The notes under the pieces are model-generated. The model ran no database searches. It saw only the letters and a list, made by a program, of their open reading frames with translations, and was not told the origin of the DNA. Below are positions 7,464 through 8,712 of a stretch of DNA of 8,712 bases, one piece after another (the first letter of the stretch is position 1; each line of letters begins with the position of its first letter). This DNA comes from Gemmatimonadota bacterium. Lineage in GTDB: Bacteria > Gemmatimonadota > Gemmatimonadetes > Gemmatimonadales > GWC2-71-9. The stretch spans positions 1 to 8,712 of the forward strand of contig QHUQ01000175.1 in the NCBI GenBank assembly GCA_003221985.1, read 5' to 3'. The position numbers were made by a program, and so were the translations under genes.

Positions 7464-8712
7464 GGCGTTGTTGCAAGGGATCGTGGTGACGGTGTCGGTA
7501 CTGCCCACGGCGTCCAATCTCGGGGTGGGGCAGACGGTACAGCTGACGGCGACCCCGCGCGACGCGAACGGCAATCCGGTCAGCGGCCACGCGGTAACGT
7601 GGACGACGAATAATCCGGCGATCGCCTCGGTGGACGGCAACGGGTTGGTGACCGGGGCGACTCCGGGCTCGGCGACCCTCACGGCGACCAGCGACGGCAT
7701 GTATGGCATGGCGACCGCCACGGTCACTGCAGCGCCGCCGCCGCCGCCGCCTCCGCCGCCGCCGCCCCCGCCGCCGCCGCCCCCGCCGCCGCCGCCCCCG
7801 CCCCCCCCGCCCCCGCCGCCGGCGCCGGGCACGGTGAACAACCTCGGCGTGGCCAGCGTAACGGCCAACTCGGTGACGCTCTCCTTTACAGAGGTGAACG
7901 ACGGAGCGGGACAGCCGGCGAGCTATGACATCCGTTTCGCGCCAGGCACGCTCTCCTGGGGCTCTGGGACTCCTGTTTCTCAGGGCACGTGCACCGTTCC
8001 GTTAGCCGGCTCAGCAATCGGCGCGGCGCGGACCTGCACAGTGCTGGGACTCGCCACAGCAACGGCTTATCAGTTCCAACTCGTCGCGTTCCGCGGCACG
8101 TTGAACGTGAACGCCGTGTTCGGCAATCTCTCCAACGTGGCGAGCGGGACAACCGGTAGCTCGACGGCACCGGTGGCTTCGGTGGCGGTGAATCCGGCGA
8201 GCGCGACTCTCCCCGTGGGGGCGACGCAGCAGTTCGCGGCAACGCTGCGCGATGCGAGCGGCAATATCCTCACGGGCCGCAGCGTCACGTGGGCGAGCGA
8301 CAACCTGCCGGTCGCCACAGTGAACGTGGCCGGGCTGGTCACGGGTGTGTTGGCTGGGCTGGCGACGATCACCGCCACCAGCGAAGGGCAGAGTGGGACG
8401 AGCGCAGTCACGGTGGCCAGCGGTAGCTCGGGGTCGACCAACGAGCCGGCCGGTATGATCCTGATCAATGAGCAGCCCTGGAACTGCCTCTCGTGCAACG
8501 GTTGGAATTACCGCGCGGACGCCGGGTGGTCGGATATTCAGACTGATGCCGCTGCCCCCAAGTCCCCCTCGAGCGTCCTGCGCGTCGTATTCCCGACGAC
8601 GATGCCGCGAGACAATGGTCCAAGTAATGAGTGGATCTATTTCGCGAATCCCAATTTTTGGCACGAGCTCTACGTGTCGTACTGGATCAAATGGGGCGAT
8701 CCCTGGGACGCT
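7369..8712 (+). CDS. Lipoprotein: Big_2, 29-proline linker, Fn3, Big_2, start of a lyase-like module (3' truncated)
   Basis: The frame from ATG 7369 stays open for 448 codons to the window edge. The signal peptide and lipobox VTGC (Cys29) nearly copy those of the 6072 gene. Domains in order: Big_2 at about 39-120; 29 prolines at 123-151; a fibronectin type III domain at about 154-262 (NSVTLSFTEV, SYDIRFAPG, LATATAYQFQLVAF), with a Cys pair in GTCTV and RTCTV; a second Big_2 at about 268-350 (VAVNPASATLPVG, QQFAATLRDASGN, GLVTGVLAGLATITATSEG). A short Gly/Ser linker leads to a head beginning EQPWNC near residue 368. In that head, ELYVSYWIKWGDPWD lines up with SIYVSYYVRFPATWQ of the lyase-like modules upstream, so the head is probably a divergent member of the same fold. 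It is therefore a longer-stalked paralogue with a different head, probably co-transcribed with the 6072 gene. Confidence 0.85.
   Translation, partial: MTFKHKLSRRLALLRNVLLLGGLTAVTGCDLRALLQGIVVTVSVLPTASNLGVGQTVQLTATPRDANGNPVSGHAVTWTTNNPAIASVDGNGLVTGATPGSATLTATSDGMYGMATATVTAAPPPPPPPPPPPPPPPPPPPPPPPPPPPPPAPGTVNNLGVASVTANSVTLSFTEVNDGAGQPASYDIRFAPGTLSWGSGTPVSQGTCTVPLAGSAIGAARTCTVLGLATATAYQFQLVAFRGTLNVNAVFGNLSNVASGTTGSSTAPVASVAVNPASATLPVGATQQFAATLRDASGNILTGRSVTWASDNLPVATVNVAGLVTGVLAGLATITATSEGQSGTSAVTVASGSSGSTNEPAGMILINEQPWNCLSCNGWNYRADAGWSDIQTDAAAPKSPSSVLRVVFPTTMPRDNGPSNEWIYFANPNFWHELYVSYWIKWGDPWDA
7735..7821 (+). repeat. CCG/CCC trinucleotide tract encoding 29 prolines
   Basis: The tract has 29 consecutive proline codons with a regular CCC interruption after every four CCG codons in its middle, unlike the purer tract at 6441-6599. 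It is followed by Ala-Pro and then the Fn3 domain. Confidence 0.95.

Noticed and set aside
7341..7868. Minus-strand 175-residue polyglycine open frame
   Set aside because: It has the same cause: it is the complement of the second proline tract and Big_2 domain in the lipoprotein starting at 7369.

Overview
The window is a GC-rich (roughly two-thirds G+C) bacterial segment with tightly packed genes and heavy use of GTG and TTG starts. Secreted lipoproteins built from Big_2 (bacterial Ig-like) domains, very long polyproline linkers and a FemAB protein of the XrtA/PEP-CTERM type suggest a Gemmatimonadota- or Acidobacteriota-like environmental bacterium. That assignment is an inference from protein style; no phylogenetic marker is present.

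Left part (1-4608) is a surface-polysaccharide biosynthesis locus. On the plus strand are the end of a probable SDR-type sugar epimerase/dehydratase (2-355), a FemAB/GNAT-fold protein (360-1412) and a DegT/DnrJ-type PLP sugar aminotransferase (1409-2617), spaced 4 nt apart or overlapping by 4 nt, so probably one operon. Facing it on the minus strand is a second translationally coupled pair: a polysaccharide deacetylase (4608-3712) followed by a family-4 glycosyltransferase (3715-2540). The two operons converge and their last genes overlap by 78 nt.

Right part (4709-8712) holds secreted lipoproteins on the plus strand. A short lipoprotein (4709-5539) carries a predicted jelly-roll, polysaccharide-lyase-like module. 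Next is a 323-nt non-coding gap whose second half contains a cyclic di-GMP-I (GEMM) riboswitch aptamer (5722-5812) interlocked with an intrinsic terminator (5802-5844). Directly behind the terminator come a 70-residue protein that looks like a remnant of a Big_2 lipoprotein (5863-6075), a Big_2 / 53-proline / lyase-like lipoprotein (6072-7331), and a Big_2 / 29-proline / Fn3 / Big_2 / lyase-like lipoprotein that runs off the window (7369-8712). ATGA overlap and short spacing suggest one transcript under the riboswitch.

Together this reads as an exopolysaccharide locus: cytoplasmic sugar-modifying and assembly enzymes, next to c-di-GMP-controlled surface lipoproteins that probably bind, trim or remodel the polymer. 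The lyase-like modules of 4709-5539 and 6072-7331 are near-identical in DNA over an internal tract with sharp edges, pointing to gene conversion. The most notable items are the riboswitch-controlled polyproline lipoprotein operon, the conversion tract, and the 53-residue proline run.
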